Below are positions 51,894-60,933 of a DNA stretch of 64,000 nt, one piece after another. The notes beneath the pieces were generated by a model. It searched no databases. It was not told the origin of the DNA and saw only the letters and a list, made by a program, of their open reading frames with translations. This DNA is from Lacisediminihabitans sp040549465 (GTDB lineage: Bacteria > Actinomycetota > Actinomycetes > Actinomycetales > Microbacteriaceae). Both the position numbers and the translations under genes were made by a program. The stretch spans positions 124,001 to 188,000 of the forward strand of contig NZ_JBEPTL010000003.1 of the NCBI RefSeq assembly GCF_040549465.1, written 5' to 3'. Each line of letters opens with the position of its first letter. The stretch's first letter is position 1.

Positions 51894-53157
51894 GCCGAGG
51901 CTCGCGCCGCATCCGCAAAACCGTTCGACCGGCCCGGCCGTAGACGCATCATTTGAGCAGTCGGGCACACCTCGCCAGCCCGCCGCGGCCGTCGTTGCCG
52001 TCAAACGCATCTTCGCGGCCGAGACCGGAAACTACTTCCTACTGCTCGGCACGACGCTTTTCCTCGTGGTGTTCGGCCTGATCATGGTGCTTTCGTCCTC
52101 GTCCGTCGAGTCGTTCCTCTCGAGCGGTGACTTCTTCAACGGCTTCATCCGCCAGGTGCTGTTCGCGGCCATCGGCGTACCGCTCATGCTCCTTGCCGCC
52201 AGAATGCCGGTGCGCTTCTGGAGGAGGTGGGCCGGTCTCTTCATGCTGGTCGCGGTCGGGCTGCAGTTCCTCGTGGTCGCGACGCCGCTCGGTTCGGCGC
52301 AGGGCGGCAACAGAAACTGGATCACCATCGGCTCGTTCACTGGCCAGCCGTCGGAGGTGGTCAAGGTGGCACTGGTGATCTGGTTGGGCTACATCGTCGC
52401 CAAGAAGCAGCACAAGCTCGACAACTGGCGCGAACTCGTCGTTCCGTTGGTTCCGGTGGCCGGTGCGGCGATCGGCATGGTGCTCCTCGGCAACGACCTC
52501 GGAACCGTCATCATCATGACAGCCATCGTGCTCGGAGCGCTCTTCTTCGCCGGAGTCAAGCTGCGCTTCCTCGCCGTCGCCGTCGTATTCATGGGTTTTG
52601 TTGCGGCGATTGCGGCGCTCAGCAACGGATCGCGGTCCAGCCGTCTTGGCCTCTTCCTCACCGGATGCACCTCGGCGTCCGACTATTCGAACGGATGCTG
52701 GCAGACCGTGCAGGGCTGGTGGGCATTGGCTTCCGGCGGCCTGTTCGGCCTTGGTCTCGGCAACTCGAAGGCGAAGTACTCCTGGCTACCCGCGGCGGCC
52801 AACGACTTCATCTTCGCAATCATCGGCGAGGAGCTCGGCCTTCTCGGCGCGATCCTGGTGCTCGTCCTCTTCATCGTCCTGGCGATCTCGTTCGTACGCA
52901 TCATCCGTGCCAACACCGACCCATTCGCCCGCGTCACCGTCGGCGCTGTCATGGTGTGGATCATCGGTCAGGCCTTCGTCAACATCGCGGTGGTGCTCGG
53001 CATCCTGCCGGTGCTCGGGGTTCCGCTACCCCTCATCTCTGCCGGCGGCTCAGCGCTCGTCACCTCGATGGTTGCCATCGGCATCGTGCTCTCCTTCGCC
53101 AGGCACGCGCCAGAGCCTGTGTTGTCACAGCCTGCCGCCGCAGGTCGGCTGAGGTGA
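51856..53157 (+). CDS. ftsW: Peptidoglycan glycosyltransferase FtsW
   Basis: A 433-residue SEDS protein that polymerises lipid II at the septum with FtsI. A 50-residue cytoplasmic N-terminus precedes ten helices, with VFGLIMVLSSSSVESF, GGNRNWITIGSFTGQPSEVV and AAANDFIFAIIGEELGLLGA, then GVPLPLISAGGSALVTSMVA. The ATG at 51856 overlaps the end of murD. Stop overlaps the murG start (GTGA). Confidence 0.95.
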   Translation: MTTSPPRQRATTKPRLAPHPQNRSTGPAVDASFEQSGTPRQPAAAVVAVKRIFAAETGNYFLLLGTTLFLVVFGLIMVLSSSSVESFLSSGDFFNGFIRQVLFAAIGVPLMLLAARMPVRFWRRWAGLFMLVAVGLQFLVVATPLGSAQGGNRNWITIGSFTGQPSEVVKVALVIWLGYIVAKKQHKLDNWRELVVPLVPVAGAAIGMVLLGNDLGTVIIMTAIVLGALFFAGVKLRFLAVAVVFMGFVAAIAALSNGSRSSRLGLFLTGCTSASDYSNGCWQTVQGWWALASGGLFGLGLGNSKAKYSWLPAAANDFIFAIIGEELGLLGAILVLVLFIVLAISFVRIIRANTDPFARVTVGAVMVWIIGQAFVNIAVVLGILPVLGVPLPLISAGGSALVTSMVAIGIVLSFARHAPEPVLSQPAAAGRLR

Positions 53158-54245
53158 CACGGTACCTTCTCGCCGGTGGTGGCACCGCCGGCCATGTGAA
53201 CCCGCTACTCGCGGTCGCTGATCGCATCATGGACCGCGAACCGGACGCGAAGGTCTTCGTTCTCGGCACAGCGGAGGGACTTGAGTCTCGTCTCGTCCCG
53301 GCACGCGGCTATGAGCTGCTGGTCGTGGCGCGGCTGCCCTTTCCACGGCGACCGAATGCGGCCGCACTCCGTTTCCCCGGCCGATTCAGGCTGCTGGTCA
53401 TGGCGATCCAGGGCCTCATCCGGGAGCATGCTATCGACATCGTCGTCGGTTTCGGAGGGTATGTGTCAGCCCCGGCCTACCTCGCCGCACGCCGCGAGAA
53501 GGTCGCAATCGCCGTGCACGAGGCCAACGCCAGGCCCGGAATCGCCAACCGTCTCGGCGCCAGGCTCACCAGGTTCGTTGGGGTGGCCTTCCGCGCAGCA
53601 CGTCTCCCGCACGCCCGCTTCATCGGGATGCCTCTTCGCCGCGAGATCGAATCCCTCGACCGCGCTTCGGAGCGGCGAGCTGCTGTCGAATTCTTCGGCC
53701 TGGATCCGCACCGACTGACCCTTCTGGTCACCGGTGGATCGCAGGGCGCGAGACGCATCAACGAGACCATCTACGCGGGCGCGGCCAGCATTCTCGGTGC
53801 GGGGTGGCAGATCCTGCACGTGACCGGCGAACGCTCGGATCTGACCTCTACCGAGTTGCCCGACTATCACCTCATGGCCTACTGCGATCGCATGGACCTC
53901 GCCATCGCCGCGGCCGACCTCGCTGTCGCCCGCGCCGGTTCGGCGACAGTGAGCGAGTTCAGCGCTCTCGGCCTGCCGGCGGTCTACGTGCCATTGTCGA
54001 TCGGTAACGGAGAGCAACGTCTCAACGCCAAGGATGCCGTCGACGCTGGCGGCGCACTTCTCGTCGACAATGCCGCGTTCACTCCGGACTGGGTCGGCAG
54101 CGATCTCGTCTCACTCCTGCAGAATCGCGCACTCATCGCCGAGATGGCCGCACGCACTCACGCGATCGGCGTCCTCGACGGCGCGGATCGCATGGTCGAC
54201 CTCGTGACGGATGCCCTCCGCAGCACGGTAAATTCGTCGCAATGA
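53154..54245 (+). CDS. murG: UDP-GlcNAc:lipid I N-acetylglucosaminyltransferase MurG
   Basis: A 363-residue GT28 enzyme forming lipid II at the inner membrane face. It begins with YLLAGGGTAGHVNPLLAVAD; further blocks are FGGYVSAPAYLAARREKVAI, LLVTGGSQGARRINETI and ARAGSATVSEFSALGLPAVY. The GTG at 53154 overlaps the ftsW stop; the same frame is open far upstream inside ftsW and is not coding there. Its stop overlaps the murC start. Confidence 0.96.
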   Translation: MTRYLLAGGGTAGHVNPLLAVADRIMDREPDAKVFVLGTAEGLESRLVPARGYELLVVARLPFPRRPNAAALRFPGRFRLLVMAIQGLIREHAIDIVVGFGGYVSAPAYLAARREKVAIAVHEANARPGIANRLGARLTRFVGVAFRAARLPHARFIGMPLRREIESLDRASERRAAVEFFGLDPHRLTLLVTGGSQGARRINETIYAGAASILGAGWQILHVTGERSDLTSTELPDYHLMAYCDRMDLAIAAADLAVARAGSATVSEFSALGLPAVYVPLSIGNGEQRLNAKDAVDAGGALLVDNAAFTPDWVGSDLVSLLQNRALIAEMAARTHAIGVLDGADRMVDLVTDALRSTVNSSQ

Positions 54246-55666
54246 TCAAGTCCGATTTCTCCCAGACCGTTCCTGAGCATCTCGGAGCCGTGCACTTCGT
54301 CGGGATCGGCGGAGCCGGCATGAGCGGCATCGCCCACCTCTTCGTGACCGCCGGCCTTCCGGTCACCGGTTCGGACATCCGCGCCACCGAGACTGTCGAG
54401 GCGCTTCAGGCGCGAGGGGTGCGAGTGTCCATCGGCCACTCTGCGGAGAACATCCTCGGTGTCGATACCCTCATCGTCACCGGCGCCATCGCCGAAGACA
54501 ATCCGGAATATCTGGCTGCCCGTGCGAGCGGGCTTCCCATCGTTCACCGCGCGCAGGCCCTGGCCTGGCTGATCAGGAAGCATCGTGTGGTCGCCGTCGC
54601 CGGCGCGCACGGAAAGACGACGTCGACCGCGATGATCGTCACGGCGCTGCTCGAGTTGGGCGGTGATCCGAGTTTCGTCAACGGGGGAGTGATCCGCTCG
54701 CTGGGTGTGAGCGCGGCATCCGGTGGGAGCGACGTCTTCGTCGTCGAGGCCGATGAGTCGGACGGCTCTTTTCTGCTTTACGGCACTGCGATCTCACTGA
54801 TCACCAACGTCGATCCCGACCACCTCGACCACTACGGCTCGGAGGAGGCTTTCGAGGAGGCCTTCGCCACCTTTGCCCGCGGGGCCAGCGAACGTGTCGT
54901 CATCTCGAGTGACGACCCGCGAGCCGTCGCCGTGACAGCGCGCCTTGCGGACCGCACTGTGACCACCTTCGGACAGCATTCGGATGCCGACGTGCGGCTG
55001 CACTCCGTGGTGAGCGCCGAGGCCGTCGCTTTCTCGATCGCGTATGGCGGAGCCGACTACAGCACCACCCTGCGAGTCGCCGGGCTTCACAACGCCGTCA
55101 ACGCCGCAGGAGCCTTCGGGGTGCTCGTGGCCCTCGGTTACGAGCCGCAGGCGGCGCTCGACGCTATCGCACACTTCGAGGGGACCGAGCGACGTTTCGA
55201 GCTGCGCGGAGAAGTTCGTGGGGTGCGCGTCTACGACGACTTCGCCCACCATCCGACCGAGATCCGTGCCGCCCTGTCCGGCGCGCGCGGTGTTGTCGGT
55301 GGCGGTCGTCTCATCCCGATCTTCCAGCCGCATCTCTACTCGCGCACTCGCCAGATGGCTGCGGAGTTCGCCGAGACCTTCGAGTCGCTCGCCGACCACA
55401 CGGTTATCGTGCCGATCTATGGCGCGAGGCAGGATCCAGAGCCTGGAGTGACCGGCGAACTCATCAGCGAGAGATTCACCGACTCCTCGAAGGTCGCCTA
55501 TTTCACCGAGTGGTCGGATGCTGCCGAATACGCGGCGTCGATCGCGCACCCGGGCGACTTTGTGATTCCGATGGGCGGCGGCGATATCTACCGGATCATC
55601 CCGCAACTGCTGGCCGCGCTGGAAGCCATTCCCGCATCCGTTCCTCGCCCGCCGGAAACGGACTGA
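54242..55666 (+). CDS. murC: UDP-MurNAc:L-alanine ligase MurC
   Basis: A 474-residue Mur ligase that adds the first residue, L-alanine. Blocks are VHFVGIGGAGMSGIAHLFV, the P-loop VAVAGAHGKTTSTAMIVTAL, EADESDGSFLLY and YDDFAHHPTEIRAALSGAR. ATG overlaps the murG stop by 4 bases. No murB or ddl gene follows, so those lie elsewhere. Confidence 0.97.
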   Translation: MIKSDFSQTVPEHLGAVHFVGIGGAGMSGIAHLFVTAGLPVTGSDIRATETVEALQARGVRVSIGHSAENILGVDTLIVTGAIAEDNPEYLAARASGLPIVHRAQALAWLIRKHRVVAVAGAHGKTTSTAMIVTALLELGGDPSFVNGGVIRSLGVSAASGGSDVFVVEADESDGSFLLYGTAISLITNVDPDHLDHYGSEEAFEEAFATFARGASERVVISSDDPRAVAVTARLADRTVTTFGQHSDADVRLHSVVSAEAVAFSIAYGGADYSTTLRVAGLHNAVNAAGAFGVLVALGYEPQAALDAIAHFEGTERRFELRGEVRGVRVYDDFAHHPTEIRAALSGARGVVGGGRLIPIFQPHLYSRTRQMAAEFAETFESLADHTVIVPIYGARQDPEPGVTGELISERFTDSSKVAYFTEWSDAAEYAASIAHPGDFVIPMGGGDIYRIIPQLLAALEAIPASVPRPPETD

Positions 55667-55670
55667 CCGG

Positions 55671-56651
55671 GTGAAGCGACCAGAGGGATTCGACAGTCCT
55701 CCGGCGGGCCCGCCAGAGCAGCCATCGGCCAGGGCGCCGCGTGCAGCGCGCCCCCAGAAGCAGACCGGTGTTGACAAGCCGACCGGTCCGGTGAGGCCGA
55801 AGTCGGCGGCCAAGGCCGAGAAGGCGCGGTCGACGAAACGCGTCGAGCCCGAGAAGGTCGCCGCTCCTTCGCACGAGCCGACGGCTGATCGTGAGGCGAA
55901 GAAGGCTGCCCGGTCGCGGCGCAGGTACGAGCGCAGCGAGGTCAAGAGATTCACCCGCAGGTCCCGTCGGCGCAGAATCACCATTCTCGTGAGCGTACTG
56001 AGCCTCGTTCTCACCGGGGTGCTCGTCACCGGTGCGGTCTATTCGCCGTTGCTCTCCCTCACGACAGTGACCGTCGAGGGAAGTTCACGCGTGAGCGCGG
56101 ATAGCGTGAAGTCGGCGATCAAGGACCAGGTAGGCAAGCCGCTCGCCACGATCGACTTCGACAGGATCAAGCGCCAGCTGTCCAAGTTCCCGCTGATTCG
56201 CAGCTACGTGACTGAGACCGTGCCGCCGGATACCCTCATCATTCGAATCACAGAGCGTGCGCCAATCGGTCTGGTCGCGAGCAGCACAGGCTTCACCGTC
56301 GTCGACCCGGCCGGTGTCGAGATCGAGACGGCCACGGATCGTCCGCCTGGCCTGCCGTTGATCGAGAGTGGATCCGCTTCGAAGAAGAGCCCCGGTTTCA
56401 CCGCTGCCGTCGCCGTGCTGCTGTCTCTTCCTGCTGAGGTGCTGAAGAAGGTGGATACCGTCACGGCGCATACCACCGACGACGTGACTCTCGGGCTCAC
56501 CGGCGCTGGCCAGTCCGTCGTGTGGGGGAGCGCAGAGAACTCCGCGCTCAAGGCCAGGGTGCTCGTCGCGTTGATCGCCACACAGAGTCCGAATGCCGCA
56601 GTTAAGTACGACGTCTCGGCTCCGACTCATGCCGTTGTGGGGGCAGGCTGA
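55671..56651 (+). CDS. ftsQ: Cell division protein FtsQ
   Basis: A 326-residue bitopic protein with a long Pro/Lys/Arg-rich cytoplasmic region (about 100 residues), a membrane helix (ITILVSVLSLVLTGVLVTGA) and a POTRA domain starting at TTVTVEGSSRVSADSVKSAI, then the FtsQ/DivIB domain with RITERAPIGLVASSTGFTVV. It links FtsL/FtsB to the divisome. It starts with GTG, 4 bp after the murC stop. Confidence 0.93.
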   Translation: MKRPEGFDSPPAGPPEQPSARAPRAARPQKQTGVDKPTGPVRPKSAAKAEKARSTKRVEPEKVAAPSHEPTADREAKKAARSRRRYERSEVKRFTRRSRRRRITILVSVLSLVLTGVLVTGAVYSPLLSLTTVTVEGSSRVSADSVKSAIKDQVGKPLATIDFDRIKRQLSKFPLIRSYVTETVPPDTLIIRITERAPIGLVASSTGFTVVDPAGVEIETATDRPPGLPLIESGSASKKSPGFTAAVAVLLSLPAEVLKKVDTVTAHTTDDVTLGLTGAGQSVVWGSAENSALKARVLVALIATQSPNAAVKYDVSAPTHAVVGAG

Positions 56652-56750
56652 TTCGCATCATCGGCCGCGAATTCGGGCGGCTGTTTCCGACACGCTGGAC
56701 TGCCTGACGCTCGCTCGTGCTCGGCGCACTTAACTTCGAAACAAGAAACC

Positions 56751-56756
56751 TATACT
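56751..56756 (+). promoter_or_regulatory. Possible ftsZ promoter -10 element
   Basis: TATACT, 55 bp upstream of the ftsZ start, in the only sizeable gap (159 bp, AT-richer) inside the ftsQ-ftsZ region. The -35 is unclear; TTAACT at 56730 has a 15-bp spacer. A separate ftsZ promoter, possibly an FtsR target, is expected here. Confidence 0.4.
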
Positions 56757-56810
56757 GAGCATAACTTTAAGGCTCAGGTAAAGGTTGAGAGTTTCTAGCG
56801 GAGGCCGGAC

Positions 56811-57962
56811 GTGACATCGAACCAGAACTACCTAGCCGTGATCAAGGTCGTCGGCATAGGCGGCGGTGGCGTCAACGCCGTCAACCGGATGATCGAACTC
56901 GGCCTTCGTGGCGTCGAGTTCATCGCGATCAATACGGATGCCCAGGCCCTTCTCATGAGCGACGCCGACGTTAAGCTCGACGTCGGTCGCGAGATCACCA
57001 GGGGCCTCGGAGCTGGTGCAGACCCCGAGGTGGGACGCCGTGCAGCCGAGGACCATGCCGAGGAGATCGAAGAGGCTCTGGCGGGCGCCGACATGGTCTT
57101 CGTCACGGCTGGCGAGGGTGGCGGTACTGGAACCGGCGGCGCTCCCGTTGTGGCACGCATCGCCAGGTCGATCGGCGCCCTCACCATCGGTGTCGTCACC
57201 CGGCCATTCGGCTTCGAGGGCAAGCGTCGAGCGGCTCAGGCCGACGTCGGCGTCTCCGCTCTGAAGAGCGAGGTCGACACCCTTATCGTCGTGCCGAACG
57301 ACCGGCTACTCGAGATCAGCGATCGTGGCATCAGCTTTCTCGAAGCCTTCGCGACCGCAGACCAGGTACTCCTCGCCGGTGTGCAGGGCATCACCGACCT
57401 CATCACCACGCCCGGCCTCATCAACCTCGACTTCGCCGACGTCAAGTCGGTCATGCAGGGAGCCGGCTCGGCACTGATGGGCATCGGGTCGTCACGGGGG
57501 GCCGATCGCGCCATCAAGGCAGCAGAGCTCGCCGTCGCGTCCCCGCTGCTCGAGGCGAGCATCGATGGAGCCCACGGCGTACTGCTCTCGATCCAGGGCG
57601 GATCGAATCTCGGCATCTTCGAGATCAACGATGCCGCCCGTCTCGTGCAGGAGGCGGTGCATCCTGAGGCCAATATCATCTTCGGTGCTGTCATCGACGA
57701 CACCCTCGGCGACGAGGTTCGGGTCACCGTGATCGCCGCTGGCTTCGACGGCGGTGAGCCGGTGATCAAGAAGGCCGGACATCGCTCCAACTTCGTGGAC
57801 GCCGCGGCTCTGCCTGAAACCGCACCTATGCCCGCCGGAGAGGTGGAGACCGAAGAATCGGTCCCCAACTGGTCGGCGGAGCCGGAGGTTCCGAGCGCGC
57901 CAAAGGATCCGGTCTTCGACGACGGAGAAGACGACCTGGACGTGCCCGACTTCCTGAAGTGA
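56811..57962 (+). CDS. ftsZ: Cell division GTPase FtsZ
   Basis: A 383-residue tubulin homologue that forms the Z-ring. It has IKVVGIGGGGVNAVNRMI, the tubulin signature GEGGGTGTGGAPVVARIA, a T7-loop ITTPGLINLDFADVKSV and the conserved C-terminal peptide DDLDVPDFLK that binds SepF and other partners. The gene starts with GTG after a GCGGAGG site. No ftsA is adjacent, as in other actinobacteria. Confidence 0.98.
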   Translation: MTSNQNYLAVIKVVGIGGGGVNAVNRMIELGLRGVEFIAINTDAQALLMSDADVKLDVGREITRGLGAGADPEVGRRAAEDHAEEIEEALAGADMVFVTAGEGGGTGTGGAPVVARIARSIGALTIGVVTRPFGFEGKRRAAQADVGVSALKSEVDTLIVVPNDRLLEISDRGISFLEAFATADQVLLAGVQGITDLITTPGLINLDFADVKSVMQGAGSALMGIGSSRGADRAIKAAELAVASPLLEASIDGAHGVLLSIQGGSNLGIFEINDAARLVQEAVHPEANIIFGAVIDDTLGDEVRVTVIAAGFDGGEPVIKKAGHRSNFVDAAALPETAPMPAGEVETEESVPNWSAEPEVPSAPKDPVFDDGEDDLDVPDFLK

Positions 57963-57972
57963 TGACTGTCGT

Positions 57973-58653
57973 ATGACGAGCCTCGAGGTATTGCAGGATC
58001 GTCTCGATGCTGTTCACTCCGGCATCTCGGATGCGGCGCGACAGGCGGCTAGGGACCCTCGCGCGATCACGACCATCGTCGTCACCAAGTTCCACCCCGC
58101 AGAGCTCGTGCGCCAGCTGCACGGGCTCGGGGTTCGGAATTTCGGCGAGAACCGTCACCAGGAGGCACAAGCCAAGGCCGAGGAGCTTCGTGACCTCGAC
58201 ATCGACTGGCATTTCATCGGCCAGTTGCAGAGCAAGAAGGCTCGCCAGGTGCGTGCCTATGCCAGGGTCATCCATTCACTCGACCGTCCATCGGTTGTCG
58301 ACGCGCTGGCCTCGCACCCCCTGTCGATCGACTGTTTCGTGCAGCTGAACCTCACCGACGACGACGGCCGAGGCGGTGTCCGTGATGCGGACCTGGAGCG
58401 TCTCACTGAGCGTGTGGTTGCGACGCCAGGGCTGTCGCTCCTCGGCGTGATGGCTGTCGCACCCGTCGGCGAAGACCCACGAGCCGCCTTCGCGCGGGTG
58501 CGCGTGGCATCCGAACGCGTGATGGCGATAGCCCCCACAGCCCGATTCATCTCGGCCGGTATGTCCGGAGACTATCGGGAAGCCGTCCTCGAGGGCGCGA
58601 CACACCTGCGGATTGGTTCGGCAATCACGGGAAACCGGCCGGTCGCCGGTTAA
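57973..58653 (+). CDS. YggS-family PLP homeostasis protein
   Basis: A 226-residue pyridoxal-phosphate-binding barrel protein. The Schiff-base Lys is in AITTIVVTKFHPAELVRQLH (near residue 36), followed by VRNFGENRHQEAQAKAEEL, DIDWHFIGQLQSKKARQVR and a phosphate site RFISAGMSGDYREAVLEGAT. It controls PLP availability. It commonly lies between ftsZ and sepF; the DUF152 (YfiH) gene often found between ftsZ and yggS is absent here. Confidence 0.94.
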   Translation: MTSLEVLQDRLDAVHSGISDAARQAARDPRAITTIVVTKFHPAELVRQLHGLGVRNFGENRHQEAQAKAEELRDLDIDWHFIGQLQSKKARQVRAYARVIHSLDRPSVVDALASHPLSIDCFVQLNLTDDDGRGGVRDADLERLTERVVATPGLSLLGVMAVAPVGEDPRAAFARVRVASERVMAIAPTARFISAGMSGDYREAVLEGATHLRIGSAITGNRPVAG

Positions 58654-58685
58654 TCTGATTCGAGACACACCACAGGAGGCACGAA

Positions 58686-59159
58686 ATGGCTAACCCGCTG
58701 CGTAAGACCATGGTTTATCTGGGCCTGGCAGATGAGGAATTCGACTACGAGGACGCGGCTCCCGCTGCGCCCGCCGCACCGGTTGCGCAGCATGTCGCGC
58801 AGCCCGCCGCCAATCGCGCGCCCGTCACCCCTCTTCGCCGAGTTCCCAGTCAAAGAAATGCGGCTCCCGCAGACATGAACGAAATCCTCACCGTGCACCC
58901 TCGCCAATACAAGGATGCCCAGGTGATCGCCGAGAGCTTCCGAGACGGCATCCCGGTCATCATCAACCTCTCCCAGATGAGTGAGCCGGAGGCGCGTCGA
59001 CTCGTGGACTTCGCCAGCGGACTCTCGCAGGGTCTGTATGGGAAGATCGAGCGTGTCACCAACAAGGTCTTCCTGCTCTCGCCCGCCCACGTCGCCGTCA
59101 GCGGTGACCAGGCGGAGGTCGAGCCCGACGTGGACGCGTCGTTCTTCGCCCAGTCCTAA
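58686..59159 (+). CDS. sepF: Cell division protein SepF
   Basis: A 157-residue FtsZ-binding protein that anchors the Z-ring to the membrane in organisms without FtsA. The N-terminal amphipathic helix is MANPLRKTMVYLGLADEE, then an Ala/Pro linker and the SepF core ILTVHPRQYKDAQVIAESFR, GIPVIINLSQMSEPEARRLV. The ATG follows an AGGAGG site. The position downstream of yggS is standard. Confidence 0.96.
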   Translation: MANPLRKTMVYLGLADEEFDYEDAAPAAPAAPVAQHVAQPAANRAPVTPLRRVPSQRNAAPADMNEILTVHPRQYKDAQVIAESFRDGIPVIINLSQMSEPEARRLVDFASGLSQGLYGKIERVTNKVFLLSPAHVAVSGDQAEVEPDVDASFFAQS

Positions 59160-59186
59160 TCACTTCCTGCTCGGACTGAGGATTAC

Positions 59187-59486
59187 GTGGTGATTCTCAA
59201 CGTCGTAGCGACGATTGCGTACTTCTTCTTCCTTCTCTATTTCTTCGTACTCTGGGCCAGGTTTATCCTGGATCTCGCGCGGACTTTCGCACGCAGCTGG
59301 CGTCCGAAAGGCTTCGGAATGATGCTGGCAGAACTGGTCTTCTCGCTGACCGATCCACCAATTCGTTTCGTCCGCAGGGTGATCCCGCCTTTCCGTGCGG
59401 GCGGAGTCGCGCTCGACTTCGCCTGGAGTGCGGTCATGCTTGTCGACGTGATCCTGATCTACATCACATTCGTGCTGAGGTATTGA
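59187..59486 (+). CDS. YggT-family membrane protein
   Basis: A 99-residue protein with two YggT membrane segments: a first helix (VVATIAYFFFLLYFFVLWAR) and a second (SAVMLVDVILIYITFVLR), separated by LTDPPIRFVRRVIPPFRAGG, the family signature. It starts with GTG. YggT lies between sepF and divIVA in most Gram-positive genomes; its function is unclear. Confidence 0.92.
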   Translation: MVILNVVATIAYFFFLLYFFVLWARFILDLARTFARSWRPKGFGMMLAELVFSLTDPPIRFVRRVIPPFRAGGVALDFAWSAVMLVDVILIYITFVLRY

Positions 59487-59561
59487 AGACACCCTGTGTA
59501 CTCTGGGGACAGTGGTCGACCGCCACTCGAGTCCACGGCACCCTGGACCCGGTAGTTTGCT

Positions 59562-59587
59562 AGCGTTAGCTAACCGTTACTAACGCT
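59562..59587. promoter_or_regulatory. Inverted repeat upstream of divIVA
   Basis: AGCGTTAG (59562-59569) and CTAACGCT (59580-59587) are perfect 8-bp arms around CTAACCGTTA, itself partly symmetric. It ends 3 bp before TATAAG (59590), a good -10 element, and 30 bp upstream of the divIVA start. Position suits an operator overlapping the promoter. Confidence 0.6.
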
Positions 59588-59617
59588 TGTATAAGAAAGT
59601 TTTTTGAGGTGACACCC

Positions 59618-60343
59618 ATGGCCCTTACGCCTGAAGACGTAGTCAACAAGCGATTCCAGCCAACGAAGTTCCGCGAGGGTTATGACCAGGACGAGGTCGA
59701 CGACTTCCTCGACGAAGTCGTTGTCGAACTGCGCCGCCTCAACCAGGAGAACGAGGAGTTGCGCCAGCGTCTCGTCTCCGGCGAAGCCCAAGCCAATGAG
59801 CTCCAGCGCGGGGCGACCGACGCACCGGCCCCCGCGGCCGAGACCAGCCAGCCCCAGTTCGCTGCTGCGCCGCCCGTCGTCGCCGCACCGCCGGTTGTCG
59901 CTGCTCCCGTGGCGCCGGCACCCGTCGACCAGAACGCCTTGGACACCGGCAACACGAACAACCTCCTGCAGCTCGCTCGCAAACTCCACGAGGAGCACGT
60001 GCGTGAAGGCATCGAGAAGCGCGATGCGCTCGTCGCAGAGGGTCACGCGACCGCTGCCCGCGTGGTCGGCGAAGCCGAGGACACGCAGCGCGCCCAGATC
60101 GCCGCTCTCGAGCAGCAGCGCACCTCGCTCGAGGGTCGCATCGAGGAACTCCGCACATTCGAGCGCGAATATCGCCAGAAGCTGAAAGGCTACATCGAGG
60201 GCCAGTTGCGCGAGCTCGACGAGAGCGAGCTTGCAACGAGCTCGGCCAGGGCAACAGCTACGGCCGCACAGACCCCGGCCGGTGGATTCAACGCCGTGCA
60301 GACGCCTCCGCCCGCCAGCTACCAGGGCTTTGGCGGTAACTGA
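59618..60343 (+). CDS. divIVA: DivIVA/Wag31 polar growth protein
   Basis: A 241-residue coiled-coil protein. The N-terminal membrane-binding domain is MALTPEDVVNKRFQPTKFRE with DQDEVDDFLDEVVVELRRLN, then an Ala/Pro linker and two coiled coils (KLHEEHVREGIEKRDALVAE and GRIEELRTFEREYRQKLKGY-type region). Wag31 marks the poles and organises apical wall growth. The ATG at 59618 follows TTTTGAGG; the GTG at 59609 is too close to that site. Confidence 0.95.
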   Translation: MALTPEDVVNKRFQPTKFREGYDQDEVDDFLDEVVVELRRLNQENEELRQRLVSGEAQANELQRGATDAPAPAAETSQPQFAAAPPVVAAPPVVAAPVAPAPVDQNALDTGNTNNLLQLARKLHEEHVREGIEKRDALVAEGHATAARVVGEAEDTQRAQIAALEQQRTSLEGRIEELRTFEREYRQKLKGYIEGQLRELDESELATSSARATATAAQTPAGGFNAVQTPPPASYQGFGGN

Positions 60344-60926
60344 GCCGCCGACGAAGGCTCGCGCCAAGGTCAGCGTCAGGGCGCTCATCGCGCTGGCCGT
60401 CGTCGCGCTGGTTGTCTACGGCGTCGATCAGGTCGCCAAGTTTCTGATCGCCAGCACTATGACCGAGGGCGAGTTGGTCAGCGTTCTCGGCACGGTGCTG
60501 CAGTTCCATTTCGTCAAGAACTCAGGTGCGGCCTTCTCCATCGCGAGCGGGTCCACCTGGGTTTTTTCGGTTGCGGCGTCTGCGGTCACGATCTTCATCA
60601 TCAGTTTCGCTCGTCGCATCCGTTCGATCGGCTGGGCGGTATTGTTCGGGATGCTGCTCGGCGGGACCACGGGCAATCTCACCGACCGGCTCTTTCGTGA
60701 GCCGGGCTTCGGTGTCGGGCACGTTGTCGACTTCATCCAGGTCGCCGGGTTTCCTGCGATCTTCAACGTCGCCGACTCCTTCATCGTCGCCAGCATGGGG
60801 CTTTTCGTCATCCTGACCATTCGCGGGGTCGGGCTGGACGGTCGGCGTAGCCAGAAGCGTCCGACGGATCCGGATGTCGGAAGCGGCGCCAGCACGCCCC
60901 TCGAAGCACCCGCCGACAGCAAGTAG
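60330..60926 (+). CDS. lspA: Lipoprotein signal peptidase (signal peptidase II)
   Basis: A 198-residue aspartic protease with four membrane helices. Catalytic blocks are VKNSGAAFSIASGS and the pair GTTGNLTDRLFREP and PAIFNVADSFIVAS (Asp residues in NLTDR and NVADS). It cleaves prolipoproteins. No ATG fits; TTG at 60330, overlapping the divIVA end by 14 bases, is the best start. The open frame upstream (from 60231) lies inside divIVA. The tail is hydrophilic and Pro-rich. Confidence 0.9.
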   Translation: MAVTEPPTKARAKVSVRALIALAVVALVVYGVDQVAKFLIASTMTEGELVSVLGTVLQFHFVKNSGAAFSIASGSTWVFSVAASAVTIFIISFARRIRSIGWAVLFGMLLGGTTGNLTDRLFREPGFGVGHVVDFIQVAGFPAIFNVADSFIVASMGLFVILTIRGVGLDGRRSQKRPTDPDVGSGASTPLEAPADSK

Positions 60927-60933
60927 GCATCGC

